DNA of 54,146 bases from an uncultured beta proteobacterium (GTDB lineage: Bacteria > Pseudomonadota > Gammaproteobacteria > Burkholderiales > Burkholderiaceae): NCBI GenBank assembly GCA_903935355.1, contig CAIZRK010000007.1:1-54146 (forward strand), read 5' to 3'. Positions 1 through 8,169 of this stretch are shown here, in pieces. Under the pieces are notes generated by a model. The model was not told where the DNA came from. It ran no database searches and saw only the letters and a list, made by a program, of their open reading frames with translations. The translations under genes and the position numbers were made by a program. Position 1 is the first letter of the stretch, and each line of letters begins with the position of its first letter.

Positions 1-63
1 ATCAGGTTTGATAAAGCCAAAACCTTTTGCATCATTGAACCACTTTACAATTCCGGTCGCCAT
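1..63 (-). CDS. Cold-shock protein (CspA family), 3' end cut by window edge
   Basis: Only the first 21 codons are present. They read MATGIVKWFNDAKGFGFIKP followed by D, which carries the start of the cold-shock domain: the KWFN strand and the RNP1-like motif KGFGFI with its nucleic-acid-stacking aromatic residues. The family consists of about 67-residue single-domain RNA/DNA-binding proteins that melt RNA secondary structure, often at low temperature. The ATG at 61-63 follows a GGAG Shine-Dalgarno five bases upstream on the minus strand. The gene diverges from clpS across a 284-base gap. Which csp paralogue this is cannot be told from the fragment. Confidence 0.9.
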   Translation of the reverse strand, partial: MATGIVKWFNDAKGFGFIKPD

Positions 64-237
64 GCGAACTCCATTACATAATCTTAAAACAACCGTGATG
101 AGGGTGAATACTTTTTAATCAGTCTCGCTCTACAACACGCCAAAATAGGACTTTAAAAAAAGCCTATCCCCTAATTGTTTGCCCTTTATGGTGGGGTGTC
201 AAGAGGTTAAATGCATATAGTTGTTCTTAAGCCCCCC

Positions 238-305
238 TTTTTTTATCAAAAAGTGCCCCAATATGGTCTAAATAGCACTTTATTGAGGGTTTTTGATAAA
301 AACCC
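238..305. repeat. Nested inverted repeat upstream of clpS
   Basis: The arms TTTTTATCAAAAA (240-252) and TTTTTGATAAAAA (290-302) are exact reverse complements. Inside them AAAGTGC (250-256) and GCACTTT (275-281) form a second dyad around an 18-base centre. The right arm is also a self-complementary hairpin, GGGTTTTT-GAT-AAAAACCC, at 287-305. No T-run follows on the plus strand, so it does not look like a normal terminator for either neighbour. An operator or an attenuating RNA structure ahead of clpSA, or a csp regulatory site, are possible roles by inference. Confidence 0.6.
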
Positions 306-334
306 CCAGTGAGCGCAGTTTATATATCTGTGTT

Positions 335-340
335 TAGAAT
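335..340 (+). promoter_or_regulatory. Candidate -10 of clpS, abutting the start codon
   Basis: TAGAAT (5 of 6 matches to TATAAT) ends 7 bases before the ATG at 348, which would place the transcription start at or next to the A of the start codon. No convincing -35 is visible, and no Shine-Dalgarno precedes the ATG. The inference is a leaderless clpS message. Confidence 0.4.
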
Positions 341-347
341 GTTTCTC

Positions 348-695
348 ATGAGCCGCACTACAAAAAACCCGACAGCTGGTAATCCAAACAACCCCCATAT
401 TGAAGACACTATTCTGCTTGAAAAGCAGGCCGAAAAAGTTAAGGTGCCTGCAATGTATAAAGTTTTACTATTAAATGACGATTACACACCGATGGAATTT
501 GTTGTAATGGTGATTCAGGAGTATTTTAATAAAGACCATGAGACGGCTACCCGGATCATGTTGCAAGTGCATTTAGTGGGTAAGGGCATTTGTGGAGTAT
601 TTACCCGCGATGTGGCAGCAACAAAAGTGCATCAAGTTATCGAGCTCTCCCGCGAAGCGGGTCACCCACTACAGTGCACTATGGAGGAAGCATGA
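348..695 (+). CDS. clpS: ATP-dependent Clp protease adaptor ClpS
   Basis: This is a 115-residue protein; ClpS is usually about 105. ClpS binds the N-domain of ClpA and delivers substrates bearing destabilising N-terminal residues (N-end rule) to ClpAP. The family core is present: [17 protein letters not shown] with the N-degron-binding Asn-Asp pair, then the helix around [11 protein letters not shown] and the conserved C-terminal Glu/His region. The start is set at ATG 348 (MSRTTKNP); an ATG at 339 is in frame and cannot be excluded. No Shine-Dalgarno is seen for either. The stop overlaps the clpA start by four bases (ATGA), which indicates translational coupling. Confidence 0.95.
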   Translation: MSRTTKNPTAGNPNNPHIEDTILLEKQAEKVKVPAMYKVLLLNDDYTPMEFVVMVIQEYFNKDHETATRIMLQVHLVGKGICGVFTRDVAATKVHQVIELSREAGHPLQCTMEEA

Positions 696-2998
696 TTGCC
701 CAGGAACTAGAAGTCAGTTTGCATATGGCGTTTGTTGACGCGAGAGCCTCACGCCATGAGTTCATTACGGTAGAGCATTTACTTGCTGCACTACTAGATA
801 ATGCAACAGCTGTTGAAGTACTCAAAGCGTGCGCAGTCAATATTGCGGAGCTCCGTGCGCAGCTGAAAAACTTTATTAATGACAACACCCCAGTCGTTCC
901 TGGTAATGATGAAGTCGACACTCAGCCTACCTTAGGTTTTCAGCGGGTAATTCAGCGCGCCATCATGCACGTGCAATCTACCTCCAGTGGCAAAAAAGAA
1001 GTTACTGGTGCTAATGTATTGGTAGCAATCTTCGGTGAAAAAGATTCGCATGCTGTGTATTTTTTGCAACAGCAAGGGGTGACTCGTTTAGATGTGGTGA
1101 ATTTTATTAGCCATGGTGTGCGCAAAGATCAGACAGAGCATGTTAAGCCGGCAGAATCAGCTCAAGAAACTGAAGAGGCCGCTGCAGGTGGTAAGGAGAG
1201 CCCCCTTGAGCAATATACCCAAAACCTCAATGTCTTGGCTAAGCAAGGAAAAATTGACCCACTCATTGGGCGCGATGGCGAAGTAGAGCGTGTCATTCAG
1301 GTGCTGTGCCGTCGTCGTAAAAATAACCCATTGTTGGTGGGCGAGGCAGGCGTTGGTAAAACTGCCATTGCCGAAGGGCTTGCTTGGCGGATTGTCCGGG
1401 GCGAGGTACCTGATATCTTAGCTGATGCCACTGTGTATTCATTGGATATGGGCGCACTTTTAGCGGGCACTAAATATCGCGGTGACTTCGAGCAGCGTTT
1501 AAAGAGTGTCCTGAAATCCCTCAAAGATCATGCTCATGGCGTGTTATTTATTGATGAGATCCACACCTTAATTGGTGCGGGAGCCGCTTCTGGCGGAACC
1601 CTAGATGCCAGTAACTTACTCAAGCCTGCCTTATCGAATGGTCAACTCAAATGCATCGGCGCTACTACCTTTACAGAATATCGTGGCATCTTTGAGAAAG
1701 ATGCTGCTTTATCACGCCGTTTTCAGAAGGTAGATGTAGTGGAGCCAACGGTTGATCAGACCGTGCAAATTTTACGTGGCCTTAAGTCGCGTTTCGAAGA
1801 GCACCATAGCGTCAAATATGCAGCCGCCGCTTTAGTTGCTGCCGCTGAGTTGTCTGCCCGTTATATTAATGATCGTCATTTGCCAGATAAAGCGATTGAT
1901 GTGATTGATGAAGCGGGAGCTGCACAACGCATTTTGCCTAAGTCTAAGCAGAAGAAAACCATTGGGCGCCCAGAAATTGAAGAGATTGTTGCCAAGATTG
2001 CACGCATCCCGCCCCAGTCCGTGACGGTAGATGATCGAAGTAAGTTGCAAACTTTAGATCGGGATATTAAGAGCGTGGTGTTTGGTCAAGATCCTGCGAT
2101 TGAAGCATTAGCAAGTGCAATTAAGATGACTCGCGCCGGTCTTGGCAAGATTGATAGGCCGATCGGATCTTTTTTATTTTCTGGGCCTACTGGCGTTGGT
2201 AAGACCGAGGTTGCCAAGCAGTTAGCCTATATTTTAGGTATTGAGCTATTGCGTTTTGATATGTCAGAGTATATGGAGCGTCATGCAGTAAGTCGTTTAA
2301 TCGGCGCGCCTCCCGGTTACGTAGGTTTTGACCAAGGTGGTCTACTAACTGAGGCGGTCAATAAGAAGCCACATTGCGTTCTCTTGCTTGATGAAGTTGA
2401 AAAAGCGCACCCTGATATTTTCAATATCCTTTTGCAGGTAATGGATCATGGGACCTTAACGGATAACAATGGTCGCAAGACCGATTTTCGTAACGTCATT
2501 ATTATTATGACTACCAATGCTGGCGCTGAAGCCATGCAAAAGTCCACCATGGGCTTTACCAATGTGCGCGAATCTGGTGATGAGATGGCGGACATCAAGA
2601 AGTTCTTTACGCCAGAGTTCCGTAATCGCTTAGATGCGATTGTTTCTTTCAAGGCTCTTGATGAAACCATCATCATGCGTGTAGTTGACAAGTTCTTGAT
2701 GCAGTTAGAAGAACAATTGCACGAGAAAAAAGTTGATGCGACATTTAGTTCTGCATTGCGGGCACATTTAGCTAAACATGGTTTTGATCCATTAATGGGT
2801 GCTAGGCCAATGCAACGCATTATTCAAGATACCGTGCGTAAAGCTTTGGCCGATGAGTTGCTCTTTGGTAAGTTAGCTCAAGGTGGTCACGTTGCGGTAG
2901 ACGTGGACGCAGAGGGCAAAGTACAGTTAAAGTTTGATGCGCCGCTAGTTGCGGGTAAATCTCCTAAAGCCGATGTTGCTCCAGCTGAAGAAATCTAA
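692..2998 (+). CDS. clpA: ATP-dependent Clp protease ATPase subunit ClpA
   Basis: This 768-residue protein is a class I Clp/Hsp100 unfoldase that feeds substrates into the ClpP peptidase in the cytoplasm. It has a double Clp N-domain (about residues 1-145), a first AAA+ module with Walker A GEAGVGKT near residue 217 and Walker B FIDEIH, and a second module with Walker A GPTGVGKT near residue 498 and Walker [10 protein letters not shown]. The C-terminal small D2 domain contains GARPMQR. A TMGF tripeptide loop near residue 620 corresponds to the ClpP-docking IGL/F loop, so this is ClpA rather than ClpB. The ATG at 692 follows GGAGG and overlaps the clpS stop; the in-frame sequence upstream belongs to the clpS region. 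clpP is not in this window. Confidence 0.97.
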   Translation: MIAQELEVSLHMAFVDARASRHEFITVEHLLAALLDNATAVEVLKACAVNIAELRAQLKNFINDNTPVVPGNDEVDTQPTLGFQRVIQRAIMHVQSTSSGKKEVTGANVLVAIFGEKDSHAVYFLQQQGVTRLDVVNFISHGVRKDQTEHVKPAESAQETEEAAAGGKESPLEQYTQNLNVLAKQGKIDPLIGRDGEVERVIQVLCRRRKNNPLLVGEAGVGKTAIAEGLAWRIVRGEVPDILADATVYSLDMGALLAGTKYRGDFEQRLKSVLKSLKDHAHGVLFIDEIHTLIGAGAASGGTLDASNLLKPALSNGQLKCIGATTFTEYRGIFEKDAALSRRFQKVDVVEPTVDQTVQILRGLKSRFEEHHSVKYAAAALVAAAELSARYINDRHLPDKAIDVIDEAGAAQRILPKSKQKKTIGRPEIEEIVAKIARIPPQSVTVDDRSKLQTLDRDIKSVVFGQDPAIEALASAIKMTRAGLGKIDRPIGSFLFSGPTGVGKTEVAKQLAYILGIELLRFDMSEYMERHAVSRLIGAPPGYVGFDQGGLLTEAVNKKPHCVLLLDEVEKAHPDIFNILLQVMDHGTLTDNNGRKTDFRNVIIIMTTNAGAEAMQKSTMGFTNVRESGDEMADIKKFFTPEFRNRLDAIVSFKALDETIIMRVVDKFLMQLEEQLHEKKVDATFSSALRAHLAKHGFDPLMGARPMQRIIQDTVRKALADELLFGKLAQGGHVAVDVDAEGKVQLKFDAPLVAGKSPKADVAPAEEI

Positions 2999-3041
2999 GA
3001 TTTAAATCAGCTATTTAGTATTGAGATTAATCAGTTTTAAG

Positions 3042-3084
3042 AAAAGCCACTTTCTGAGTTATTCAGAAAGACAGGCTTTTTCTT
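3042..3084 (+). terminator. Rho-independent terminator after clpA
   Basis: AAAAGCC and GGCTTTT bracket an inner 7-bp stem TTTCTGA-GTTAT-TCAGAAA, followed by a T-rich tract. It lies 43 bases after the clpA stop and separates clpSA from aspA. Confidence 0.8.
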
Positions 3085-3147
3085 TTCATCTATAAGTCAC
3101 TTTATGAATTTGATGATAAATTAAATGGCCAATCAATGGAGAGCATG

Positions 3148-4560
3148 ATGACAGCGTTAACCCGATCAGAACATGATTTGCTAGGTGACTCAGAGGTTCC
3201 AGCAGATGCTTATTGGGGGATTCATACTTTACGTGCCATTGAAAATTATCCTATTACCGGCAAACTCATTGGAGAATATTCTGATCTTATTAGGGCGCTC
3301 GCTTATGTAAAGGAGGCGGCTGCTAAAGCCAATCTAGAGCTCGGCCATCTAGATCCCAAAAAGGCAGAGGCTATTATTGCTGCGTGCCACGAGATTGAAG
3401 CGGGTAAATTACATGATCAATTTGTGGTTGATGTAATACAAGGGGGCGCTGGAACCTCGACCAATATGAATGCTAACGAAGTGATTGCCAATCGCGCACT
3501 CGAGATATTGGGTTATGAAAAAGGAGATTATTCTCAATTACATCCTATTAACGATGTCAACATGTCACAAAGCACCAATGATGTTTACCCCACTTCATTG
3601 CGATTGGCCACTTGCTTTGCCATTCCCGCTTTATTGACGGCAATGGCTATGCTAAGCAAAGCCTTCGCTGCCAAGGCTGATGAATTTAAAGATATCCTAA
3701 AGATCGGGCGCACCCAGCTACAAGATGCTGTACCCATGACCTTAGGTCAGGAATTTTCTACCTACGCAGTGATGATTAGGGAGGATGAAGAGCGTTTAAA
3801 AGAGGCCATCTCTCTTATTGCAGAAATTAATTTAGGCGCCACCGCAATTGGTACGGGGATTAATACTGATGTGCGCTATTCAAAATGTGCCATTCAATAT
3901 CTTAAAGATCTTTCAGGGATTACGTTAATTGCCTCTCCAAATCTCATTGAGGCTACTCAAGATTGTGGCGCATTTGTGCAGTTATCAGGGGTCTTAAAAC
4001 GAGTGGCAGTAAAGCTATCTAAAATTTGTAATGATCTTCGTCTTTTATCGAGTGGCCCACAGGCTGGCTTTAATGAGATACGTCTTCCGCCCCGTGCTGC
4101 TGGATCGTCGATTATGCCGGGCAAAGTAAACCCCGTCATTCCAGAAGTAGTAAATCAAATTGCTTTTGAAGTCATTGGCAATGACGTAACTATCACAATG
4201 GCGGCAGAAGGGGGTCAATTACAGCTTAACGCCTTTGAGCCCATCATTGCCCATAGCCTATTTAAAAGCATTCAACATCTCACGGCGGCCTGCGATACAT
4301 TAAGAACGCATTGCATTGTTGGTATTACTGCAAATGTAGAAGTGCTTGCTGAGAGAGTGCGTACTTCAGCTGGGCTGGCAACGGCTTTAAATCCTTATCT
4401 TGGATATGAGAATGCGACTATGATTGCCAAAAGAGCGCTTCAAGAAAACTGTTCGGTAGCTGATTTAGTTCTTGAACTGGGTTTAATGGACCAGGAGACT
4501 TTAGAGAAGATATTGAGTCCTGAGGTTCTGACTAGGCCAGGAATCCAGTCGACAAAATAA
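3148..4560 (+). CDS. aspA: Aspartate ammonia-lyase (aspartase)
   Basis: It catalyses reversible deamination of L-aspartate to fumarate plus ammonia in the cytoplasm. The 470-residue length fits the family (about 470-480). The N-terminus EHDLLGDSEVPADAYWGIHT is typical of aspartase rather than class II fumarase. The superfamily signature loop GSSIMPGKVNPVIPE carries the catalytic serine, and the substrate-binding TSTNMNANE and SQSTNDVYPT motifs are present. I place the start at ATG 3148 because GGAG at 3138-3141 sits six bases upstream; ATGs at 3136 and 3145 are in frame but have no site at proper spacing. The next gene follows after 10 bases and is probably co-transcribed. Confidence 0.95.
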   Translation: MTALTRSEHDLLGDSEVPADAYWGIHTLRAIENYPITGKLIGEYSDLIRALAYVKEAAAKANLELGHLDPKKAEAIIAACHEIEAGKLHDQFVVDVIQGGAGTSTNMNANEVIANRALEILGYEKGDYSQLHPINDVNMSQSTNDVYPTSLRLATCFAIPALLTAMAMLSKAFAAKADEFKDILKIGRTQLQDAVPMTLGQEFSTYAVMIREDEERLKEAISLIAEINLGATAIGTGINTDVRYSKCAIQYLKDLSGITLIASPNLIEATQDCGAFVQLSGVLKRVAVKLSKICNDLRLLSSGPQAGFNEIRLPPRAAGSSIMPGKVNPVIPEVVNQIAFEVIGNDVTITMAAEGGQLQLNAFEPIIAHSLFKSIQHLTAACDTLRTHCIVGITANVEVLAERVRTSAGLATALNPYLGYENATMIAKRALQENCSVADLVLELGLMDQETLEKILSPEVLTRPGIQSTK

Positions 4561-4570
4561 AGAGCTTTCT

Positions 4571-5911
4571 ATGAATACCCTTGGTTATATAAAAAATGTC
4601 ATCCTTGATGAATTTCAAGCCATTAAGGAGGAAGTAAGAGATTCAAAGATACTGGCACTTGCTTTTGTAGCCGTAATTGTTCTCATAGTCATTTATTTAA
4701 AGCCGTTTCCGGCTCGCCATATTTACTTTGCTACGTACTACCCTAATTCTGATTGGGCTCAACTAGCTGAAAAAACAGCGAGCCTTCTTAAAAACCACGG
4801 TATTGATATCTCAGTGCTTTATACCAACGGCGCTTTAGATAACGTAGCCCGCTTAAGCAATCGAAAAGATGAAGCTAATGCTGGCTATACCTATGGATTT
4901 GCTTTAAATCAAGAGGACTTAAGTAATATTTATTCATTGGGCAGTGTTGCCTATGAGCCAGTATGGATCCTCTATAACAAAAGCCGAATTGGAGAGGTTA
5001 AAAGTTTAAGTGCGTTAGCTCAATATCGGGTTGGTTTAGGCCCCCTCAAAAGCGGTTCTTATCAGATTGCCAAAAAGATATTCGAAGTGATGAACATTGA
5101 GCTAGATAATAATGCTCACTTTAAGCCCGATAATATTCTCAAGAATGCAGAAAAATTAAAAAGTGGTGAGATTGACGCTTTTATATTTGCATCTACTTAT
5201 TGGGATCCTACCACTCAAGAATTATTGCGTTCGCCTAATATTGCAGTCTACGATTTTAAAAATGCACAGGCCTATACAAAGAAATTTAATGCATTTGTGG
5301 CATTAACTTTGTCTGCAGACTCTATTGATATCCTCAAGCAGATACCTAAGCAAGACATTTCCCTTTTGGCAACTACAACGAGCCTTGTCGTTAATCGTAA
5401 TATGCATCCAGACCTTCAATTAGCTCTGCTAATGGCTGCCAGAGATGCCAATCGAAATGCGCCTAATTTATTCTTTGCTAAGCGTAATGAATTCCCCGCC
5501 TATTTAGATCCTTCAATTCCGATTGGTCCAGTAGCGGAACATTTTTACGACTATGGACCACCACATGCGATGCGCTACTTGCCTTATTGGTTGGCAGGTT
5601 TAGTTGATCGGGCATGGCTACTCTTATTGACCCTATTTGCCATCCTTTACCCACTGGCCAAGCTCAATATCCACTTTAGAAAATTTCGCTTTAATCTTAA
5701 AGAGATCCCACATTACAAAGAGCTACTTGAAATTGAAAAGCGTTTGTGTGATCACAATTTATCTGCTCAAGATAAAGCGCAATTATCAAAACGCCTAGAT
5801 TGGATTAACGTCCATGCAATTAAGGCAGGGGTACCCATCAATGAGGAGGCGGCTTATTTTGAATTTCTGAACGCCATTTACTTATTAAGGAAAAAAATTG
5901 AGGAAGCATAA
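4571..5911 (+). CDS. Membrane-anchored TAXI-family TRAP transporter binding-protein homologue
   Basis: This is a 446-residue protein. An N-terminal cytoplasmic segment is followed by a single membrane helix (about residues 27-45, ILALAFVAVIVLIVIYL). A periplasmic type II binding-protein fold of the TAXI family comes next (FATYYPNSDWAQLAEKTA, then VAYEPVWILYNK and GPLKSGSYQIAKKIFE). A second helix (about 340-370, WLAGLVDRAWLLLLTLF) leads to a charged cytoplasmic C-terminus. Canonical TAXI receptors are soluble periplasmic proteins working with a fused TRAP permease; no permease gene is seen here, and this copy is tethered at both ends. It follows aspA after 10 bases, so a link to dicarboxylate or amino-acid sensing or uptake is possible but is inference only. 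Confidence 0.75.
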   Translation: MNTLGYIKNVILDEFQAIKEEVRDSKILALAFVAVIVLIVIYLKPFPARHIYFATYYPNSDWAQLAEKTASLLKNHGIDISVLYTNGALDNVARLSNRKDEANAGYTYGFALNQEDLSNIYSLGSVAYEPVWILYNKSRIGEVKSLSALAQYRVGLGPLKSGSYQIAKKIFEVMNIELDNNAHFKPDNILKNAEKLKSGEIDAFIFASTYWDPTTQELLRSPNIAVYDFKNAQAYTKKFNAFVALTLSADSIDILKQIPKQDISLLATTTSLVVNRNMHPDLQLALLMAARDANRNAPNLFFAKRNEFPAYLDPSIPIGPVAEHFYDYGPPHAMRYLPYWLAGLVDRAWLLLLTLFAILYPLAKLNIHFRKFRFNLKEIPHYKELLEIEKRLCDHNLSAQDKAQLSKRLDWINVHAIKAGVPINEEAAYFEFLNAIYLLRKKIEEA

Positions 5912-5926
5912 ACATTCGCTAGAAAA

Positions 5927-6376
5927 TTAGGAGCGTCCAGTACTTCCAAAGCCACCTGCGCCGCGATTGCTTTCAGTAAACTCTTCAACTACCTTAAGTC
6001 CAACCTGTATTACCGGCATGACAACTAACTGAGCCAATCGCTCCATTGGCTCGAGCTTAAATGCTGTAGATCCGCGATTCCAAGTGCTGACCATCAGCTG
6101 ACCTTGGTAATCAGAGTCAATCAGCCCCACTAAATTTCCGAGAACGATACCGTGCTTATGACCAAGACCGGAGCGAGGCAGAATAAAAGCTGCGTAGCGT
6201 GGGTCTTCAACATAGATTGCCAGGCCAGTTGGAACTAATACAGTTTGTCCTGGAGCAATTTCTATTGCTTCATCAATGCAGGCGCGTAGATCGAGTCCCG
6301 CACTACCTGGAGTGCCATAAGCTGGCAATTGATCTCGCATGCGCTCATCTAGAATTTTGACTTGAAGTTGTTGCAT
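5927..6376 (-). CDS. dut: Deoxyuridine 5'-triphosphate nucleotidohydrolase (dUTPase)
   Basis: This trimeric dUTPase has 149 residues, a normal length, and hydrolyses dUTP to dUMP and pyrophosphate, keeping uracil out of DNA and supplying dTMP synthesis. All five family motifs are readable in order: AGLDLRA, PRSGLG, the catalytic-Asp/Tyr segment [19 protein letters not shown], and the C-terminal phosphate-binding arm [11 protein letters not shown]. It is the last gene of the minus-strand run ribF-ileS-lspA-coaBC-dut, 44 bases after coaBC, and converges on the TAXI gene with only 15 bases between the stops. Neighbouring coaBC and dut genes are common in proteobacteria. Confidence 0.96.
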   Translation of the reverse strand: MQQLQVKILDERMRDQLPAYGTPGSAGLDLRACIDEAIEIAPGQTVLVPTGLAIYVEDPRYAAFILPRSGLGHKHGIVLGNLVGLIDSDYQGQLMVSTWNRGSTAFKLEPMERLAQLVVMPVIQVGLKVVEEFTESNRGAGGFGSTGRS

Positions 6377-6420
6377 AGCATTTCCTAAATCAGGGGATTG
6401 GTGTAGAGAGTTAAATCTGG

Positions 6421-7632
6421 TTAAATTTTGTTGGCAACGAACGCAATGAGTTGGCGTGCTAGCTCAAGCTTTTGTGCTTTAGCGAACTTCTTTGTGCCAC
6501 CTTCATGAATAATCAATAATTGATTTAGATCGCTACCAAAAGTATCTGGACCGATATTGCCCACAATCATCGGAATACCTTTACGCTTGCGCTTTTCATC
6601 GGCATGATTTGCAAGATCAGTCGATTCTGCCGCAAAGCCAACGCAGTATGGGCGCAGCTTGCCAGATTTATTTTGTACTAACTTGGCAGCATCCATCAAA
6701 ATGTCAGGGTTGGCAATAAATTCCAGATTTGGTGCAAGTCTGCCTTGGCGCTTAATCTTCTCTTTTGCGGGTTTAGCGATACCCCAGTCTGCCACGGCAG
6801 CAACCGCAAAGAAGATGTCGCAGTCGGCAGACTGCATGGTGGCTGTATGCATTTCTTTAGCACTGACGACATTGGTGCGGGTAATTTTCCCTGTTGCTTC
6901 TAATGGGGTAGCAAGCTCACAGGGGCCAGCTACTAGGTGGACCTCTGCACCAGCCTCAACAGCTGCGCGAGCAATGGCAAACCCCATCTTGCCCGAGCTG
7001 AGATTTGTGATGCCACGCACGGGATCAATTGCTTCAAAGGTGGGCCCAGCAGTTATCAGAACCCGTTTTCCTGTTAATGGCTTTTTCTGAAAGAAGGCTA
7101 TCAGTTGTTCGGTGATCTGGATGGGTTCAAGCATGCGACCAAAGCCAACCTCACCACAAGCTTGGAAACCGCTGGCAGGGCCAAGTAAGGTCACTTGATC
7201 TTTAATGAGGCGCTGCGCGCTTCTTTGGGTGGCTGCATGGTCCCACATCTGTTTATTCATGGCGGGGGCCAGTAGAAGGGGGCAATCTCTTGCAAGACAA
7301 AGGGTCGTCAGTAAATCATCTGCTAAACCTAAAGAGAGTTTTGCCATCAGATCAGCACTAGCTGGTGCAATCAGAATGGCATCCGCAGCTCGTGAGAGTT
7401 CAATATGCGCCATATTGTTGGCAACGCTGCTATCCCACTGACTCGTATATACGGGATTGCCAGTTAATGCCTGCATCGTCACAGGAGTAACAAATTGCTG
7501 TGCAGCTTCTGTCATCACCACTTGAACACCAGCACCTTCTTGTATGAGCAAGCGGGCTAGTTCGGCGCACTTATAGGCTGCGATTCCGCCGGAGATGCCA
7601 AGAATGATTTTCTTATTTAAAAGTGATTGCAT
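6421..7632 (-). CDS. coaBC: Bifunctional phosphopantothenoylcysteine decarboxylase / phosphopantothenate-cysteine ligase
   Basis: This 403-residue protein catalyses two steps of coenzyme A synthesis: condensation of 4'-phosphopantothenate with cysteine (CoaB) and decarboxylation to 4'-phosphopantetheine (CoaC). The N-terminal flavoprotein half shows [16 protein letters not shown], the FMN-site segment [21 protein letters not shown] and the substrate-lid cysteine in [10 protein letters not shown]. The C-terminal ligase half begins at [16 protein letters not shown] and includes [10 protein letters not shown]. It starts 9 bases after the lspA stop, indicating an operon. The start ATG matches the family N-terminus closely. 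Confidence 0.96.
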   Translation of the reverse strand: MQSLLNKKIILGISGGIAAYKCAELARLLIQEGAGVQVVMTEAAQQFVTPVTMQALTGNPVYTSQWDSSVANNMAHIELSRAADAILIAPASADLMAKLSLGLADDLLTTLCLARDCPLLLAPAMNKQMWDHAATQRSAQRLIKDQVTLLGPASGFQACGEVGFGRMLEPIQITEQLIAFFQKKPLTGKRVLITAGPTFEAIDPVRGITNLSSGKMGFAIARAAVEAGAEVHLVAGPCELATPLEATGKITRTNVVSAKEMHTATMQSADCDIFFAVAAVADWGIAKPAKEKIKRQGRLAPNLEFIANPDILMDAAKLVQNKSGKLRPYCVGFAAESTDLANHADEKRKRKGIPMIVGNIGPDTFGSDLNQLLIIHEGGTKKFAKAQKLELARQLIAFVANKI

Positions 7633-7641
7633 GGCGCCAGC

Positions 7642-8136
7642 TTAATAGGATTGGGGGGATTTGCCAAATGACTTACGCAGTTCACCCCAAATAATAAGGG
7701 CTGCCCCAATGCAAATAGCGCTATCGGCAATATTAAAGGCGGGCCAATGCCAATGACCGTAATACAGGTCAATAAAGTCCACTACAGCACCATACATGAG
7801 GCGATCGAGAACATTACCTAGTGCGCCACCCAAAATTAAACTCAGGGCCCAACAGAGCGTTTTATCGCCTTGGCTCTTACGCAATAACCACACAATATAC
7901 CCAGAAGCGGCTAGGCCAAGAAGTGTGAAGAACCAACGTTGCCAGCCAGAGCTCTGAGCTAAAAATGAAAATGCTGCTCCAGGGTTAAATAGCAATAGCC
8001 AGTTCATAAAAGGCAATACTGCAACAGGTATCCCAAGCTCCAGATTGCTTAGGGCTGCCCACTTACTCAATTGATCTAACAATAAGGTAATGAGGGCTAT
8101 CGCTAGATATCGAAGAAAGGAGAGATTGGTAGTCAT
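7642..8136 (-). CDS. lspA: Lipoprotein signal peptidase (signal peptidase II)
   Basis: This 164-residue inner-membrane aspartic protease removes signal peptides from prolipoproteins after Lgt modification. Four hydrophobic segments are visible. The two catalytic aspartates lie in GNVLDRLMYGAVVDFID and FNIADSAI. The start is set at ATG 8136 (MTTNLSFLRYLAI); an in-frame TTG at 8163 would add nine residues with no family resemblance. It sits 33 bases after ileS. The ileS-lspA pairing is widely conserved and fits the ribF-ileS-lspA order seen here. Confidence 0.95.
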   Translation of the reverse strand: MTTNLSFLRYLAIALITLLLDQLSKWAALSNLELGIPVAVLPFMNWLLLFNPGAAFSFLAQSSGWQRWFFTLLGLAASGYIVWLLRKSQGDKTLCWALSLILGGALGNVLDRLMYGAVVDFIDLYYGHWHWPAFNIADSAICIGAALIIWGELRKSFGKSPQSY

Positions 8137-8169
8137 TAATTGGACGGAGCTTATTTTGTGCAACTTTGC

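Larger units (their letters stand above)
64..347. other. Divergent csp/clpS intergenic region
   Basis: This 284-base AT-rich region separates the cold-shock gene (-) from clpS (+) and holds no credible ORF. It contains a small imperfect hairpin at 145-167 (ATAGGACTTT against AAAGCCTAT), a larger dyad at 238-305 listed separately, and a candidate clpS -10 at 335-340. I searched for a heat-shock (sigma-32) type promoter ahead of clpS and found no pair at acceptable spacing. Confidence 0.6.

Noticed and set aside
200..347. Heat-shock (sigma-32) promoter ahead of clpS
   Set aside because: CCCC-containing -10-like elements exist but no CTTGAA-like -35 lies 13-17 bases upstream.
6659..7090. 143-residue frame opposite coaBC
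   Set aside because: It lies fully inside coaBC, whose motifs are complete, and it shows no recognisable protein features.
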